A stretch of DNA of 22,185 nt, from contig CAZHNZ010000067.1 of NCBI GenBank assembly GCA_964534355.1, positions 1 through 22,185 of the forward strand, read 5' to 3'. Both the position numbers and the translations under genes were made by a program. The notes beneath the pieces are model-generated. The model saw only the letters and a list, made by a program, of their open reading frames with translations. It was not told the origin of the DNA and did no database searches. This document shows, one piece after another, positions 14,696 through 22,119 of the stretch (position 1 is its first letter; the number at the start of each line of letters is the position of its first letter). This stretch comes from CAXXIC01 sp964534355. GTDB taxonomy: Bacteria > Bacteroidota > Bacteroidia > Bacteroidales > UBA7332.

Positions 14696-15139
14696 CTATT
14701 CTAAGTATAATTTGAGTACCTGCGGAGTTATGTTTGTCGTGCCTGTTCCCGTGCCAGTTATAGTATATTTATAGTTACTGTATCTGTTTGCACTCGCATT
14801 GCTTATAATTATAACAGTATCTTTGCTTGTACCTTTCCAGTTTACTGTTGAACCAATTTGTGTATAATCGCCTTTTATTGCAGACTTTTGACCGTAAATT
14901 GCAACCGCCACATTTGTATGATTACCGCTCAAACTATCTAATTTTATAATAAAATCCTGCGTGCATGGTTTTGGCTGCGGTGCAGTGAATATAAAATTAC
15001 GTGCTGTTGTATTTGTTAATACATAAGCAGTTGAAACGGTCTGAATTGTTGCATTACTAACCATTTGAGGAAAAGTAACTGTTTGAGCATTTGCAATAAA
15101 ACCTATTGCAAGAAATAAAAATAAAATAAGTTTTTTCAT
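14696..15139 (-). CDS. Secreted protein encoded inside the head module
   Basis: A 147-residue protein with a clear Sec signal peptide: MKKLILFLFLAIGFIANA, with predicted cleavage before Q19 (ANA/Q), the typical Bacteroidota form, and no lipobox cysteine. The mature part is Thr/Asn/Ser-rich and apparently all-beta, with one cysteine (CTQDF) and a GTGTGTTN turn near the end. I recognise no family. Its place, straight after the major capsid gene, is where decoration proteins are often encoded, but a signal peptide would send it to the periplasm or surface and not to the assembling head. Surface exclusion of other phages is one possible role (inference). A weak terminator separates it from the capsid gene. 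Confidence 0.6.
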   Translation of the reverse strand: MKKLILFLFLAIGFIANAQTVTFPQMVSNATIQTVSTAYVLTNTTARNFIFTAPQPKPCTQDFIIKLDSLSGNHTNVAVAIYGQKSAIKGDYTQIGSTVNWKGTSKDTVIIISNASANRYSNYKYTITGTGTGTTNITPQVLKLYLE

Positions 15140-15157
15140 TTGAATATTTTTTTATTA

Positions 15158-15191
15158 GTTAATAAAATCGGGGGATTTTGAATAGCTCCCC
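15158..15191 (-). terminator. Weak terminator or attenuator after the capsid gene
   Basis: On the minus strand GGGGGA (15191-15186), a 12-base loop, TCCCCC (15173-15168), then GATTTTATT. The stem is short but all-GC apart from one pair and stands out in AT-rich DNA. The T run is interrupted, so read-through is likely; it may set capsid expression above the genes that follow. Confidence 0.5.
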
Positions 15192-15202
15192 CAAACTATT
15201 TT

Positions 15203-16441
15203 TTAATTGTTTTGCACTGTCAAATCGCCAATTACTCCCTCTATGCTATCATAGATAGTAGTTACCACGTCAGTACCACGAATTACGATACCCTCATTCA
15301 AATACTCAGCCAAAATACTGATTTGGTTTTTCTTGAAGTTGTCGCCAGAAACACCACGTCCGTTAAGTTCGTCCGAACCAACCCAAAGACCATCATTGTA
15401 GAAACGAACTGATAAGTTATCGACCCAACCGAAAATTTTGTCAGATGTATATGTTTCGTCTGCAATAAAGTTTTCAATAGATAAATCGGAATAACCGATT
15501 TTTGCAATTTTGTTTTCGTTTTTGTCTTTCAACAAATTCAAAGATTTTTGTTGCTCGCTCGAAATTGCAATGTGAATAGTTTTACCTTGAGCGTATTGGC
15601 GCAATTGCCAGTATGCCACCTCGATAACGTCCGCAATTGTAGGCGTGCCGTTGTTTACTTTTGCAGTGGTTACAATTGGATTGTTTGCAGTTGCCAAAAC
15701 TGCTGCTACTTGTAATGAGATTTTATCCTCAATGTCGCCTTTCAAATCATCTTCATAAAGAGATTGAACACCGTTAATAGCTTTCAACAATTGAACCGGA
15801 ACAGTTACACCTTGTGCCAAAGTATTCAATGCCAAAGTACTGTTTGCAGTTGTGTTTGTTTTGAACGGTTTGTCGTTACCAATAGCAACAATTGCAGCAG
15901 AATTTGCACCCCTTGCACCCTCTGTCCAAATGATTTGGTTTGTGCCCTCTGCTTGGGTCATTTCTTTGATACCAGCCAAAAATCCGCTGTTGCGTAATTT
16001 TTGCTCAAAAGAAAACTCTTCTTCAACTGTTTTAGTGAAGTTTGCGTTGTTAGCGTTTACAACTTTTAGCTTGCCATTGTTTTTGACCAATGCGTCAAAG
16101 TTCAAATTTTTAGGTTTTGATTTACCATTGCCTAAATCTTTTTGTTTTGCTTCAAAGTTTTTAATTGCAACGTTTACGGCTGCCACTTTAGCATCTGTAA
16201 TTTTGTTGCTAACTTTTGACTTTTCTGCATTGTCTTTAATTTTTTCGGCAATGTCGGTCAACTTTTGCAGCATTTCATTTGTTGCTGTTTGGTCTGTTTC
16301 TTCGTCTGGATTTGCACCCAATCCGTTTATCGCTGCACTAAGAGCATCGATTTCAGTCTGTAATTCGGCAGGAATTTCCCCACCGCCTTGCGTTAAGGCT
16401 GTCATTGTCAACGCAAGTAAATTCATAAGAATTTCTTTCAT
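15203..16441 (-). CDS. Major capsid protein, HK97 fold, with N-terminal scaffold-like region
   Basis: A 412-residue protein. Residues 1-125 are helical, charged and Ala-rich (EMLQKLTDIAEKIKDNAEKS), like the delta or scaffold domain that a prohead protease removes in HK97-type phages. The remainder shows the expected layout: N-arm, a long helix region (DDLKGDIEDKISLQVAAVLA), and the late strands VRFYNDGLWVGSDELNGRG and NEGIVIRGTDVVTTIYDS. The neighbours are the ClpP-like protease upstream (ATGA overlap) and the weak terminator downstream. The cleavage site is not evident from sequence alone. Plus-strand ORFs here are shadows of this gene. Confidence 0.85.
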   Translation of the reverse strand: MKEILMNLLALTMTALTQGGGEIPAELQTEIDALSAAINGLGANPDEETDQTATNEMLQKLTDIAEKIKDNAEKSKVSNKITDAKVAAVNVAIKNFEAKQKDLGNGKSKPKNLNFDALVKNNGKLKVVNANNANFTKTVEEEFSFEQKLRNSGFLAGIKEMTQAEGTNQIIWTEGARGANSAAIVAIGNDKPFKTNTTANSTLALNTLAQGVTVPVQLLKAINGVQSLYEDDLKGDIEDKISLQVAAVLATANNPIVTTAKVNNGTPTIADVIEVAYWQLRQYAQGKTIHIAISSEQQKSLNLLKDKNENKIAKIGYSDLSIENFIADETYTSDKIFGWVDNLSVRFYNDGLWVGSDELNGRGVSGDNFKKNQISILAEYLNEGIVIRGTDVVTTIYDSIEGVIGDLTVQNN

Positions 16442-17073
16442 TTGATTAATTGTTTTTTAAAATTAGTAAATTGTTTAAATGCGTCAACATTTAACGCCTT
16501 TTTCTTTTCAAGATAGTTCTTGTATATGTTTTCTTGTTTTGTTTTCGCTTTGTTTTCTATTGCAAGTGAAGTTGTGCCAACAAATCCCAAATTTAAAATC
16601 GCATCGTCCGAAGTAAGCCACCACTCATCGGCAATCAGTTTTATTAATTCGTCAATAGGTTTTTTTGTTCTTGCAACTAAATTTTTTAGAATGTTTTCAT
16701 TCTCGATTTTATCTAAAATTTCTATTTGCTTTCTAAAATCGTTTGCATTTCCAAACATACCAACTAAGGGCTTGTGATACATCATCATTGCACCATTTGA
16801 AATTTTAACTTCATCTACTTCATTAAAAAGCATTGTTGCAGCACTTGCACAAATACCTAAAACGTTGAATGTTTTCTTTGCAGGTGAATTATTTATCATG
16901 CTCGAAATTGCTACGGCTGCAAAAACTTCTCCACCATAGCAATTAATGTTAATATGAAGTTCGTCTTTGTCTGTTAATCCGTTCAACTCTTTCTTAATTC
17001 CAGAAGGTGTAACATCATTGTCCCAATACGAATCAGAAACAATATCGCCAAATATATTTAACTCTTTTATCAT
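16438..17073 (-). CDS. Prohead maturation protease, ClpP-like (S14)
   Basis: A 211-residue serine protease that trims capsid precursors inside the prohead. The ClpP signature is visible: INCYGGEVFAA (43-53) for the INSPGG loop; GICASAATML with nucleophile Ser77; MMMYHKP with His100; and ADEWWLTSDDA with Asp149 as the probable third member. The spacing matches the ClpP triad. The C-terminal 40 residues are lysine-rich and helical, possibly for binding the scaffold region of the capsid protein. It overlaps portal and capsid genes by four bases each, so the three are translated as a block. Confidence 0.9.
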   Translation of the reverse strand: MIKELNIFGDIVSDSYWDNDVTPSGIKKELNGLTDKDELHININCYGGEVFAAVAISSMINNSPAKKTFNVLGICASAATMLFNEVDEVKISNGAMMMYHKPLVGMFGNANDFRKQIEILDKIENENILKNLVARTKKPIDELIKLIADEWWLTSDDAILNLGFVGTTSLAIENKAKTKQENIYKNYLEKKKALNVDAFKQFTNFKKQLIK

Positions 17074-18011
17074 ACTATACCCTTTCCGATTTCTGCAATA
17101 GTTTTATAGTCAATCGCAAAACCTAATTCATTTTTTGCAAAGTTACAAAAATACTCGCAATACTTAGAATGATTTTCGTAAAGAATTTTATTTGCTTCTT
17201 CATAATTTGCGAATGTTTGCCCCGTTGATGGGAGTAAAACATACGGCACACCCAATTTTGAACAAATATATTCCTCACAAAGTTTCTTTGTTTCGAGTAT
17301 TCCTAACTTTGCAAAGTCGAATAAAATAGTCTTAATGTCAATTTCTTGTTGAAAAATTAAGAAGTTTGTTTGTTCGTCTGTTGCAACACCGTGATTTTCG
17401 GAAATTCTCTTTTCCATAGCCTGACGTTCAACATCTGTTAGTTTTGCAGCCATTGGCAAACCTGTTGCACTTTTTGGACTTATCACATTAACAAAACCAC
17501 TTTTGTAAAGTCCGTTTTTTTGGCATGAAAGCGCAATGTTATACAATCTTTGATACGGCTTGCATTTATTAACTATTGATAACTCGCCACAAAACACGTT
17601 TGGCTCGTCAAATTCAAATACTTCCGCTTTCGGATATCCGTGTATGGTTGTCTTATCAGCATTTTTTGTATAGTTGTTGCTCGAAATATAGAAGATTTGA
17701 CCCTCTATTCTTGCAAAAATAACATATCCAAAGTTGATATAATCATTGAAAATAGCTGTTGAATACTTACCTAACATTTTAATAAATTGCAAATAATCAT
17801 AATTATTTGCGTTAATTATGTCTGTCGGTCGCCAATTAGTGCCATTTAATAAATCAGTCCGATAATCTTTAATTTGAGAAAATAAATTAAATTCTTCAAT
17901 AGTAAAACCCAAACCCATGCGGTCGTATGAACCGATTAAGTTATTCGACCGCCCTAATTTATATTGGCTCGCAGTTCTTTTACTTCCTATTTCAAAATTA
18001 AATATCTTCAT
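17070..18011 (-). CDS. Portal protein, HK97 type
   Basis: A 313-residue protein forming the ring through which DNA enters and leaves the head. The call rests on the C-terminal clip/stem signature LGVPYVLLPSTGQTFANYEE followed by ILYENHSKYCEYFCNFAKNE, the usual 'fgvP..llg....s.yn..e.a...f....l.p....ie..l' pattern. It also rests on position between large terminase and prohead protease. It is short for the family (often 380-450 residues), lacking part of the N-terminal region and the crown. A strong promoter precedes it (18030-18060), 19 bases before the ATG. Confidence 0.8.
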   Translation of the reverse strand: MKIFNFEIGSKRTASQYKLGRSNNLIGSYDRMGLGFTIEEFNLFSQIKDYRTDLLNGTNWRPTDIINANNYDYLQFIKMLGKYSTAIFNDYINFGYVIFARIEGQIFYISSNNYTKNADKTTIHGYPKAEVFEFDEPNVFCGELSIVNKCKPYQRLYNIALSCQKNGLYKSGFVNVISPKSATGLPMAAKLTDVERQAMEKRISENHGVATDEQTNFLIFQQEIDIKTILFDFAKLGILETKKLCEEYICSKLGVPYVLLPSTGQTFANYEEANKILYENHSKYCEYFCNFAKNELGFAIDYKTIAEIGKGIV

Positions 18012-18029
18012 GTTAATTTATTTTCGGTG

Positions 18030-18060
18030 CAAATATAATACTTATTTTTATATAATCAAA
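18030..18060 (-). promoter_or_regulatory. Consensus Bacteroidota promoter for the head operon
   Basis: On the minus strand TTTG (18060-18057), exactly 19 bases, then TATATTTG (18037-18030), full matches to both boxes. The -33 box overlaps the stop codon of the large terminase, and the portal ATG at 18011 lies 18 bases beyond the -7 box. It is the best promoter in the window and separates packaging from virion genes. Confidence 0.7.
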
Positions 18061-19243
18061 ACAATACCTTTAATTCTCCATAAAGAAGCACATAAGCCAT
18101 TATTGCATTATTTAGGCAATCTATGTTGTCGTCATGCTCACAATCAATCTTGAAAGTATATATTTGTTTTGCAAAGTCCCTATTTTGCAAGGTATCAACA
18201 ATAAAAAGCTTTTGAGTAATTACGTCAAAGTTTGCCATAATTCGCTCGTACTTATCTTTTCGGCTGTACCAACCATCAACTGGAATTTGTGAGCCGATAC
18301 AGTCATTGTAAAACTTCAATCCGATTTGCCCGTTCGTTTCGATTAACGTTCGCTGTACTGGATAGTCTTTTTGCCATTCCTTTATTTTCTCTGCAATCAA
18401 TACTTTTTCGATTTTGTTTCTCGAAAAGCTATCAAGCAAATAAACATTTCCGTTGTTGTCTGTTGCAGTCAAAGTAAGTGCGAAATTGTCGCCACCTTTG
18501 GCGTTGGATGGGTCTGCAAAGATAATAAAGTTGTGAAGTCCTTTCGGGGCTTCGGTTGCAAAGTGTATATTTTCAGTTGTGAAAATCTCTCCCGTAATCT
18601 CTGCATAGTTACCCTCACACATTACTTGCCACCTCCAATGGTCATAACTTCCAACCTCTGAATTTTTACCTTTTTCAGTCCATTGCAAGAATAAATCAAT
18701 TTGATTTTTAGTTAAGAATGGGTTATCTTTCCATGTTGTTTTTAAGAAATTGGTGTCAGTGATTAAATCGTTTATCCAAAACTCTCGATAAGGGTTGTAA
18801 TCAAAAAACATTTGTTCCCTTGTCTTTATTAACAATCTGTCAATAGTGTCTTTTGAAAACATATTGCATTCATTAATAAATCTCGAATCACATATACCCA
18901 ATGAGTTCGCTATGTCGCTTGCATTCGTATTGTCTGGAATGTTCAAAAAAGCTAACTCACTATTTTTGTACTTAAATGTTTTTTGGCTTGAATTGATTTT
19001 GACTTTGTGAAGTACCGGATTGAAAATTTTGGTAAAATCTGACATGATACCGAAATTTTGTTGTTTCGGACTTTCTGAAAATATCTGATACTTCTTAAAA
19101 TTATGTTGGAATAAATTAGTACCGAACAAATCTAAGAGTGCATGAGTTTTGCCCGAACTCTTAGACCCTTGCAAAATAACAATAGGCTCGTTTTTCGTTG
19201 CAAGAAAAAAATCATTGTACTTTTTTATTCTATTAATTTGCAT
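18056..19243 (-). CDS. terL: Terminase large subunit
   Basis: A 395-residue packaging motor and nuclease. The ATPase part shows Walker A GSKSSGKT (26-33), Walker B with the catalytic Glu in FINE (122-125), and the TTWKDNPFL segment (169-177) common in this family. The RNase H-like nuclease part shows IFADPSNAKGGD with Asp244, TLIETNG with Glu302 and CEHDDNIDCLNNA with Asp371/372/375. All key residues are present, so it should be active. It starts at the last base of the small subunit gene (one-base overlap) and is followed by the head promoter. Confidence 0.95.
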   Translation of the reverse strand: MQINRIKKYNDFFLATKNEPIVILQGSKSSGKTHALLDLFGTNLFQHNFKKYQIFSESPKQQNFGIMSDFTKIFNPVLHKVKINSSQKTFKYKNSELAFLNIPDNTNASDIANSLGICDSRFINECNMFSKDTIDRLLIKTREQMFFDYNPYREFWINDLITDTNFLKTTWKDNPFLTKNQIDLFLQWTEKGKNSEVGSYDHWRWQVMCEGNYAEITGEIFTTENIHFATEAPKGLHNFIIFADPSNAKGGDNFALTLTATDNNGNVYLLDSFSRNKIEKVLIAEKIKEWQKDYPVQRTLIETNGQIGLKFYNDCIGSQIPVDGWYSRKDKYERIMANFDVITQKLFIVDTLQNRDFAKQIYTFKIDCEHDDNIDCLNNAIMAYVLLYGELKVLF

Positions 19244-19605
19244 TACTCAATAATTTTAATACTTATTTCATTGTCTTTACTTTCGCTATCATCTCCACCA
19301 TAATTTTGTTGCAGCTTCTTATGTTCTGTATCAGTTGAGCAAAGTTTATACAGTGCCATTTGTGCCGTTGGATTGTCTGACTTGCTCCATTTGTACCGTA
19401 TTGAAACCTTAATATCTATTTTATTTTGTTCTAACAACCTACTTAAGTCGTTAAAGTCGTCAGTTCCAACAGGAAATCTATCGTAAAAAGTAGGCTTTGA
19501 AACTCCCGTCATCGCACAAACATCCTCGATAAAAATCAATTTATTTTTACCGATTACCTCAATAGCTTTCGCCTTTAGTTTGTCTTTGTCTATTAATGAG
19601 CCCAT
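19243..19605 (-). CDS. terS: Terminase small subunit, HTH DNA-binding
   Basis: A 120-residue protein with a helix-turn-helix in the N-terminal half (FIEDVCAMTGVSKPTFYDRF, about residues 25-45). A later region, PTAQMALYKLCSTDTEHKKL, resembles the end of small terminases that read '...a..w.Lk....e....l'. It would recognise the packaging site and load the large subunit. The gene lies directly before the large subunit with a one-base overlap. Its ATG (19603-19605) is preceded four bases upstream by a perfect 12-bp palindrome (19610-19621), a possible binding site. A plain regulator is the alternative. Confidence 0.7.
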   Translation of the reverse strand: MGSLIDKDKLKAKAIEVIGKNKLIFIEDVCAMTGVSKPTFYDRFPVGTDDFNDLSRLLEQNKIDIKVSIRYKWSKSDNPTAQMALYKLCSTDTEHKKLQQNYGGDDSESKDNEISIKIIE

Positions 19606-19609
19606 AATG

Positions 19610-19621
19610 TGTTATATAACA
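19610..19621. promoter_or_regulatory. Perfect palindrome next to the small terminase start
   Basis: TGTTATATAACA is its own reverse complement and sits four bases upstream of the small terminase ATG. It lies in the divergent gap between terS and the plus-strand 46-residue gene, where an operator or a TerS-binding site would be placed. Being AT-rich, it could also be chance. Confidence 0.35.
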
Positions 19622-19632
19622 TATTTTTTCGC

Positions 19633-19663
19633 TTGTATGGTAAACTAATAACCTTTAGCTTTG
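19633..19663 (+). promoter_or_regulatory. Bacteroidota-type promoter for the 46-residue gene
   Basis: TTG at 19633-19635, 20 bases, then TAGCTTTG at 19656-19663, a full match to TAnnTTTG. The start codon lies 27 bases after the -7 box. Confidence 0.55.
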
Positions 19664-19690
19664 CAGTATAAATTTTAAAACTAACTACTT

Positions 19691-19831
19691 ATGTACAACG
19701 TATTCTTAATGCTTGACGATGACTTTGTAAAAGTTGCTCAATGTGAAAATCAAAACGAAGCTATTGCCTTACGTGATAAATTAAATAATCTTAGTGTAGA
19801 ACCCCTTTATTACATCAAGCCTATGAAATAG
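19691..19831 (+). CDS. Small unknown protein, 46 residues
   Basis: The ORF runs from ATG at 19691 to TAG at 19829-19831. It begins MYNVFLMLDDDFVKVAQCEN and then forms a helix (NEAIALRDKLNN) and a last strand (PLYYIKPM): a compact beta-alpha-beta pattern typical of real small proteins. It is the only gene on its strand here, and has its own promoter (19633-19663) and a strong terminator (19887-19930). Function unknown; such isolated units in phages often act on the host. Confidence 0.65.
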   Translation: MYNVFLMLDDDFVKVAQCENQNEAIALRDKLNNLSVEPLYYIKPMK

Positions 19832-19860
19832 TACAAATTTAAAACAGTAACCTTGCAAGC

Positions 19861-19882
19861 AGTCCAAAGTTTTGGAAGGACT
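19861..19882 (+). other. Hairpin in the 3' part of the 46-residue gene transcript
   Basis: AGTCC (19861-19865) pairs with GGACT (19878-19882). An alternative inner stem CCAA/TTGG is possible in the same stretch. With the terminator that follows, it makes a folded 3' region of about 70 bases. Confidence 0.4.
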
Positions 19883-19886
19883 TACT

Positions 19887-19930
19887 TAGCCCACAGTGCC
19901 TAAAGCGTTAGGATTGTGGGCTATATTTTT
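19887..19930 (+). terminator. Strong two-part terminator after the 46-residue gene
   Basis: TAGCCCACA (19887-19895) pairs with TGTGGGCTA (19915-19923); inside it CCTAA (19899-19903) pairs with TTAGG (19908-19912) around an AGCG loop. A T run follows at 19926-19930. It overlaps the end of the opposite-strand methylase gene. The minus strand has no T run after the stem. Confidence 0.85.
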
Positions 19931-21092
19931 CTCCGTTTCGTTTAATTATCAATGTAGGGTCAAGTTTTCGCATACGATCAACGATTACTTGGCAATATTT
20001 CGGGTCGAACTCTACAATATAAGCTTTTCGTTTTAATTGTTCACAAGCAACCATTGTTGTGCCACTTCCACCAAACGCATCTATTACAATATCTCCAATC
20101 TTTGAACTGTTCTCTATTTGATAGGCAAACAAGCCTATGGGTTTCATTGTAGGGTGTTCGCCATTTCTTTGTGGTTTGTCGAAGTTTATTACAGTAGTTT
20201 GCTTTCTATCCGAATACCAATTATGAGAGCCTCCAGCAAGCCAACCATAAAGGCATGGTTCGTGTTTCCATTGGTAGTCTTGTCTTCCCATTACCATTGT
20301 GTTTTTTACCCAAATAAGCTGCTGCTTTAATAGCCATCCTGCATCAACAAGCGCTTTACCAAAGTTTATTACTTCTGATGATGCGTGCCAAACATATATT
20401 GCACCACCTTTTTTTACTGCCGTAGTAAGCGCAGAGTAGAAATCATAAAGGAATTGATAAAAATCATCGTTCCCCATTGAATCGTTTTTAATAGTAAGTG
20501 CATCTTTTGTTTTACCTTCATAAGCGACATTGTATGGTGGATCGGTTACAACCATATCCGCAAACTCCCCCTGCATAAGTTTTTCAAATGTATCTGTTTG
20601 AGTTGAATCGCCGCACAGCAACCTATGTTCCCCAATCTCAAACAAATCACCTAAAACAATGTCCGTTTCAATGCCACATTCGGGAACGTCAAAGTCATCT
20701 TCTTCCGCTTCGAGTACTTCGGGCTCTATTTCAAATCCCGGAATATCCAGCCCCCAATCATTCAACTCATCAATATCCCATTCATTTGCCAGCATTTCCC
20801 AATCATGCTCTCCAAATCCAACATTATCAGCAATAATAAACCTGCGTTGTTCTTCCTCTGTAAGTTCGTCAGCACGTTTTACCCATTCTTCAGGTACTTC
20901 TTTATATCCTAAGTGTTTTAATGCCTTTAATCGCATATTTCCACCTAAAACGATATTGTCCGAATTGATGACCATTGGGCGAAGTTCCATCATTTTTGGA
21001 AATTCTGAAATAGACTTAACAAGCTTTTCAAACTTTTCATCTTTGATTACTCTCGGATTATTCGGATTTGCTTTTATATCTGATAGTTTCAT
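19908..21092 (-). CDS. ParB-like domain/DNA adenine methylase fusion
   Basis: A 394-residue fusion. Residues 1-115 form a ParB/Srx-like domain: PNNPR (10-14) and NIVLGGNMRLKALKHLG (46-62) are its hallmark boxes. Residues 140-390 are a beta-class amino-methylase: TDPPYNVAYEG with DPPY at 184-187, EHPTMKPIGL (312-321), and the cofactor loop DAFGGSGTTM (338-347). DPPY suggests N6-adenine methylation. Orphan enzymes of this build are frequent in phages and probably shield phage DNA from host restriction (known for the class; inferred here). A -7 box lies 17 bases upstream and a terminator upstream of that, so it starts its own transcript. Confidence 0.9.
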   Translation of the reverse strand: MKLSDIKANPNNPRVIKDEKFEKLVKSISEFPKMMELRPMVINSDNIVLGGNMRLKALKHLGYKEVPEEWVKRADELTEEEQRRFIIADNVGFGEHDWEMLANEWDIDELNDWGLDIPGFEIEPEVLEAEEDDFDVPECGIETDIVLGDLFEIGEHRLLCGDSTQTDTFEKLMQGEFADMVVTDPPYNVAYEGKTKDALTIKNDSMGNDDFYQFLYDFYSALTTAVKKGGAIYVWHASSEVINFGKALVDAGWLLKQQLIWVKNTMVMGRQDYQWKHEPCLYGWLAGGSHNWYSDRKQTTVINFDKPQRNGEHPTMKPIGLFAYQIENSSKIGDIVIDAFGGSGTTMVACEQLKRKAYIVEFDPKYCQVIVDRMRKLDPTLIIKRNGEKYSPQS

Positions 21093-21109
21093 ACTTGTAA
21101 ATTTTGTTG

Positions 21110-21117
21110 CAAAGGTA
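21110..21117 (-). promoter_or_regulatory. -7 promoter box for the ParB/methylase gene
   Basis: The minus strand reads TACCTTTG, a full match to TAnnTTTG, 17 bases before the ATG at 21092. The expected -33 position falls in the terminator stem and reads TTCC, so only the -7 box is good. Confidence 0.4.
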
Positions 21118-21130
21118 ATAATTTTTTACG

Positions 21131-21173
21131 AAAAAAGGAAATTAACACAAATAATTTTTAAGTGTTAATTTCC
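21131..21173 (-). terminator. Terminator after the 88-residue gene
   Basis: On the minus strand GGAAATTAACAC (21173-21162), a 13-base loop, GTGTTAATTTCC (21148-21137), then TTTTTT. The 12-bp stem is perfect though AT-rich. It follows the stop codon of the 88-residue gene by seven bases. Confidence 0.7.
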
Positions 21174-21180
21174 AATAGTA

Positions 21181-21447
21181 CTATTTAGCTTCCATTTTCT
21201 TTTTGTAATTTTTCTCGCTTTGCAATCGGTTTTCCACCATTTGCCAATATCTGTAAAGTTCGGCTCGTCTTACCTCTCTATCATTCAAAAATTGTTCGAT
21301 AGTTTGGTTTTCTTTAAGAAATCCGCAAAGTACGACACCTTTTTTATCGTTGAAATAACCTCTAAGTGGGAATGGTCGTATGTCAATTGTTAGAACAGCT
21401 TCACGTCCGAAGTGTGTTTCTGTCCAAAAATCTTGATTTGTGTTCAT
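21181..21447 (-). CDS. Small unknown protein between two methylases
   Basis: An 88-residue protein in an operon with the upstream methylase (nine-base gap). The first half is beta-like (REAVLTIDIRPFPLRGYFND, KGVVLCGFL). The second half is a basic amphipathic helix (REVRRAELYRYWQMVENRLQ followed by KNYKKKMEAK). There is no catalytic motif, membrane segment or signal. I do not recognise the family. Its place between two methylases suggests a DNA-linked role, but that is only context. Confidence 0.5.
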   Translation of the reverse strand: MNTNQDFWTETHFGREAVLTIDIRPFPLRGYFNDKKGVVLCGFLKENQTIEQFLNDREVRRAELYRYWQMVENRLQSEKNYKKKMEAK

Positions 21448-21456
21448 AATTGTTTA

Positions 21457-22119
21457 TTAAAAATTAATTGTTTGTTGTCGATGAAATTCGTTAAATCTTG
21501 CAATGCTTTTATCAAAATACTCTTTGTCGAGTTCAATGCCTACAAAAGAAAGTTGCATATTATCTAGCTTGTTGGCTTTGTCGATTGCTAAAGCTATTGA
21601 GCCACTGCCTAAATGTGTGTCGATAATTCTGTCTCCTTGTTTAGCATATTTTAAGCAATAAGCATACAAATCTACTGGCTTTTCGCAAATATGGATTCTA
21701 TCTGTCATTACTGTTTTTTTTCTAAACATTCTTGTCGCAGTCGTAAACGAAGTCCAAGCTATTTCACAATCAGAAAAATAACTCTCACCATTTTTTTTAT
21801 CCCAAACTATAAAACAACTTGTAGGCTGATTTATTAAGTCTATAAAATAATTCCCGCCCCAGATTATCTGGTTTTTAGATACTCTAAAAAGCTGTTCAAA
21901 ATATTCTTTTGACGGTCTGTCAAAATCCCATTGTGTTTGCTTATCAATACTGCCTTTATTTTCTTTTCTTTGCCCCCAATTCCCCGCTTCTGTCTTTACC
22001 AAGCCTATTCCATAAGGCGGGTCAACAATAGCCAAATCAAAATACTTATCAGGGTATTGCGCCATTATTTCCATATTATCAGCATTGTAAAACGTAAATT
22101 CGTCAATTTCTGTTTTCAT
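21457..22119 (-). CDS. Orphan DNA adenine methylase
   Basis: A 220-residue amino-methylase of the beta order: IVDPPYGIGL with DPPY at 33-36, ICEKPVDLYAYCLKYA (144-159) in place of the HPTxKP segment, and the cofactor loop DTHLGSGSIALA (167-178) followed by FVGIELDKEYFD. It is smaller than restriction-linked methylases and has no ParB-like or clear target-recognition domain; similar short enzymes are common in phages. No restriction endonuclease is seen nearby. Methylation of phage DNA against host restriction is the likely role (inference). The start overlaps the end of a gene cut by the window edge. Confidence 0.9.
   Translation of the reverse strand: MKTEIDEFTFYNADNMEIMAQYPDKYFDLAIVDPPYGIGLVKTEAGNWGQRKENKGSIDKQTQWDFDRPSKEYFEQLFRVSKNQIIWGGNYFIDLINQPTSCFIVWDKKNGESYFSDCEIAWTSFTTATRMFRKKTVMTDRIHICEKPVDLYAYCLKYAKQGDRIIDTHLGSGSIALAIDKANKLDNMQLSFVGIELDKEYFDKSIARFNEFHRQQTINF

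Noticed and set aside
15298..15507. Minus-strand 69-codon frame within the capsid gene
   Set aside because: It is in another frame of the same strand, with no independent start signal and low-complexity composition; taken as chance.
15852..16445. Plus-strand open frame of 197 codons
   Set aside because: It is a full antisense shadow of the capsid gene; the frame stays open because of the codon bias of that gene, and it has no promoter or family pattern.
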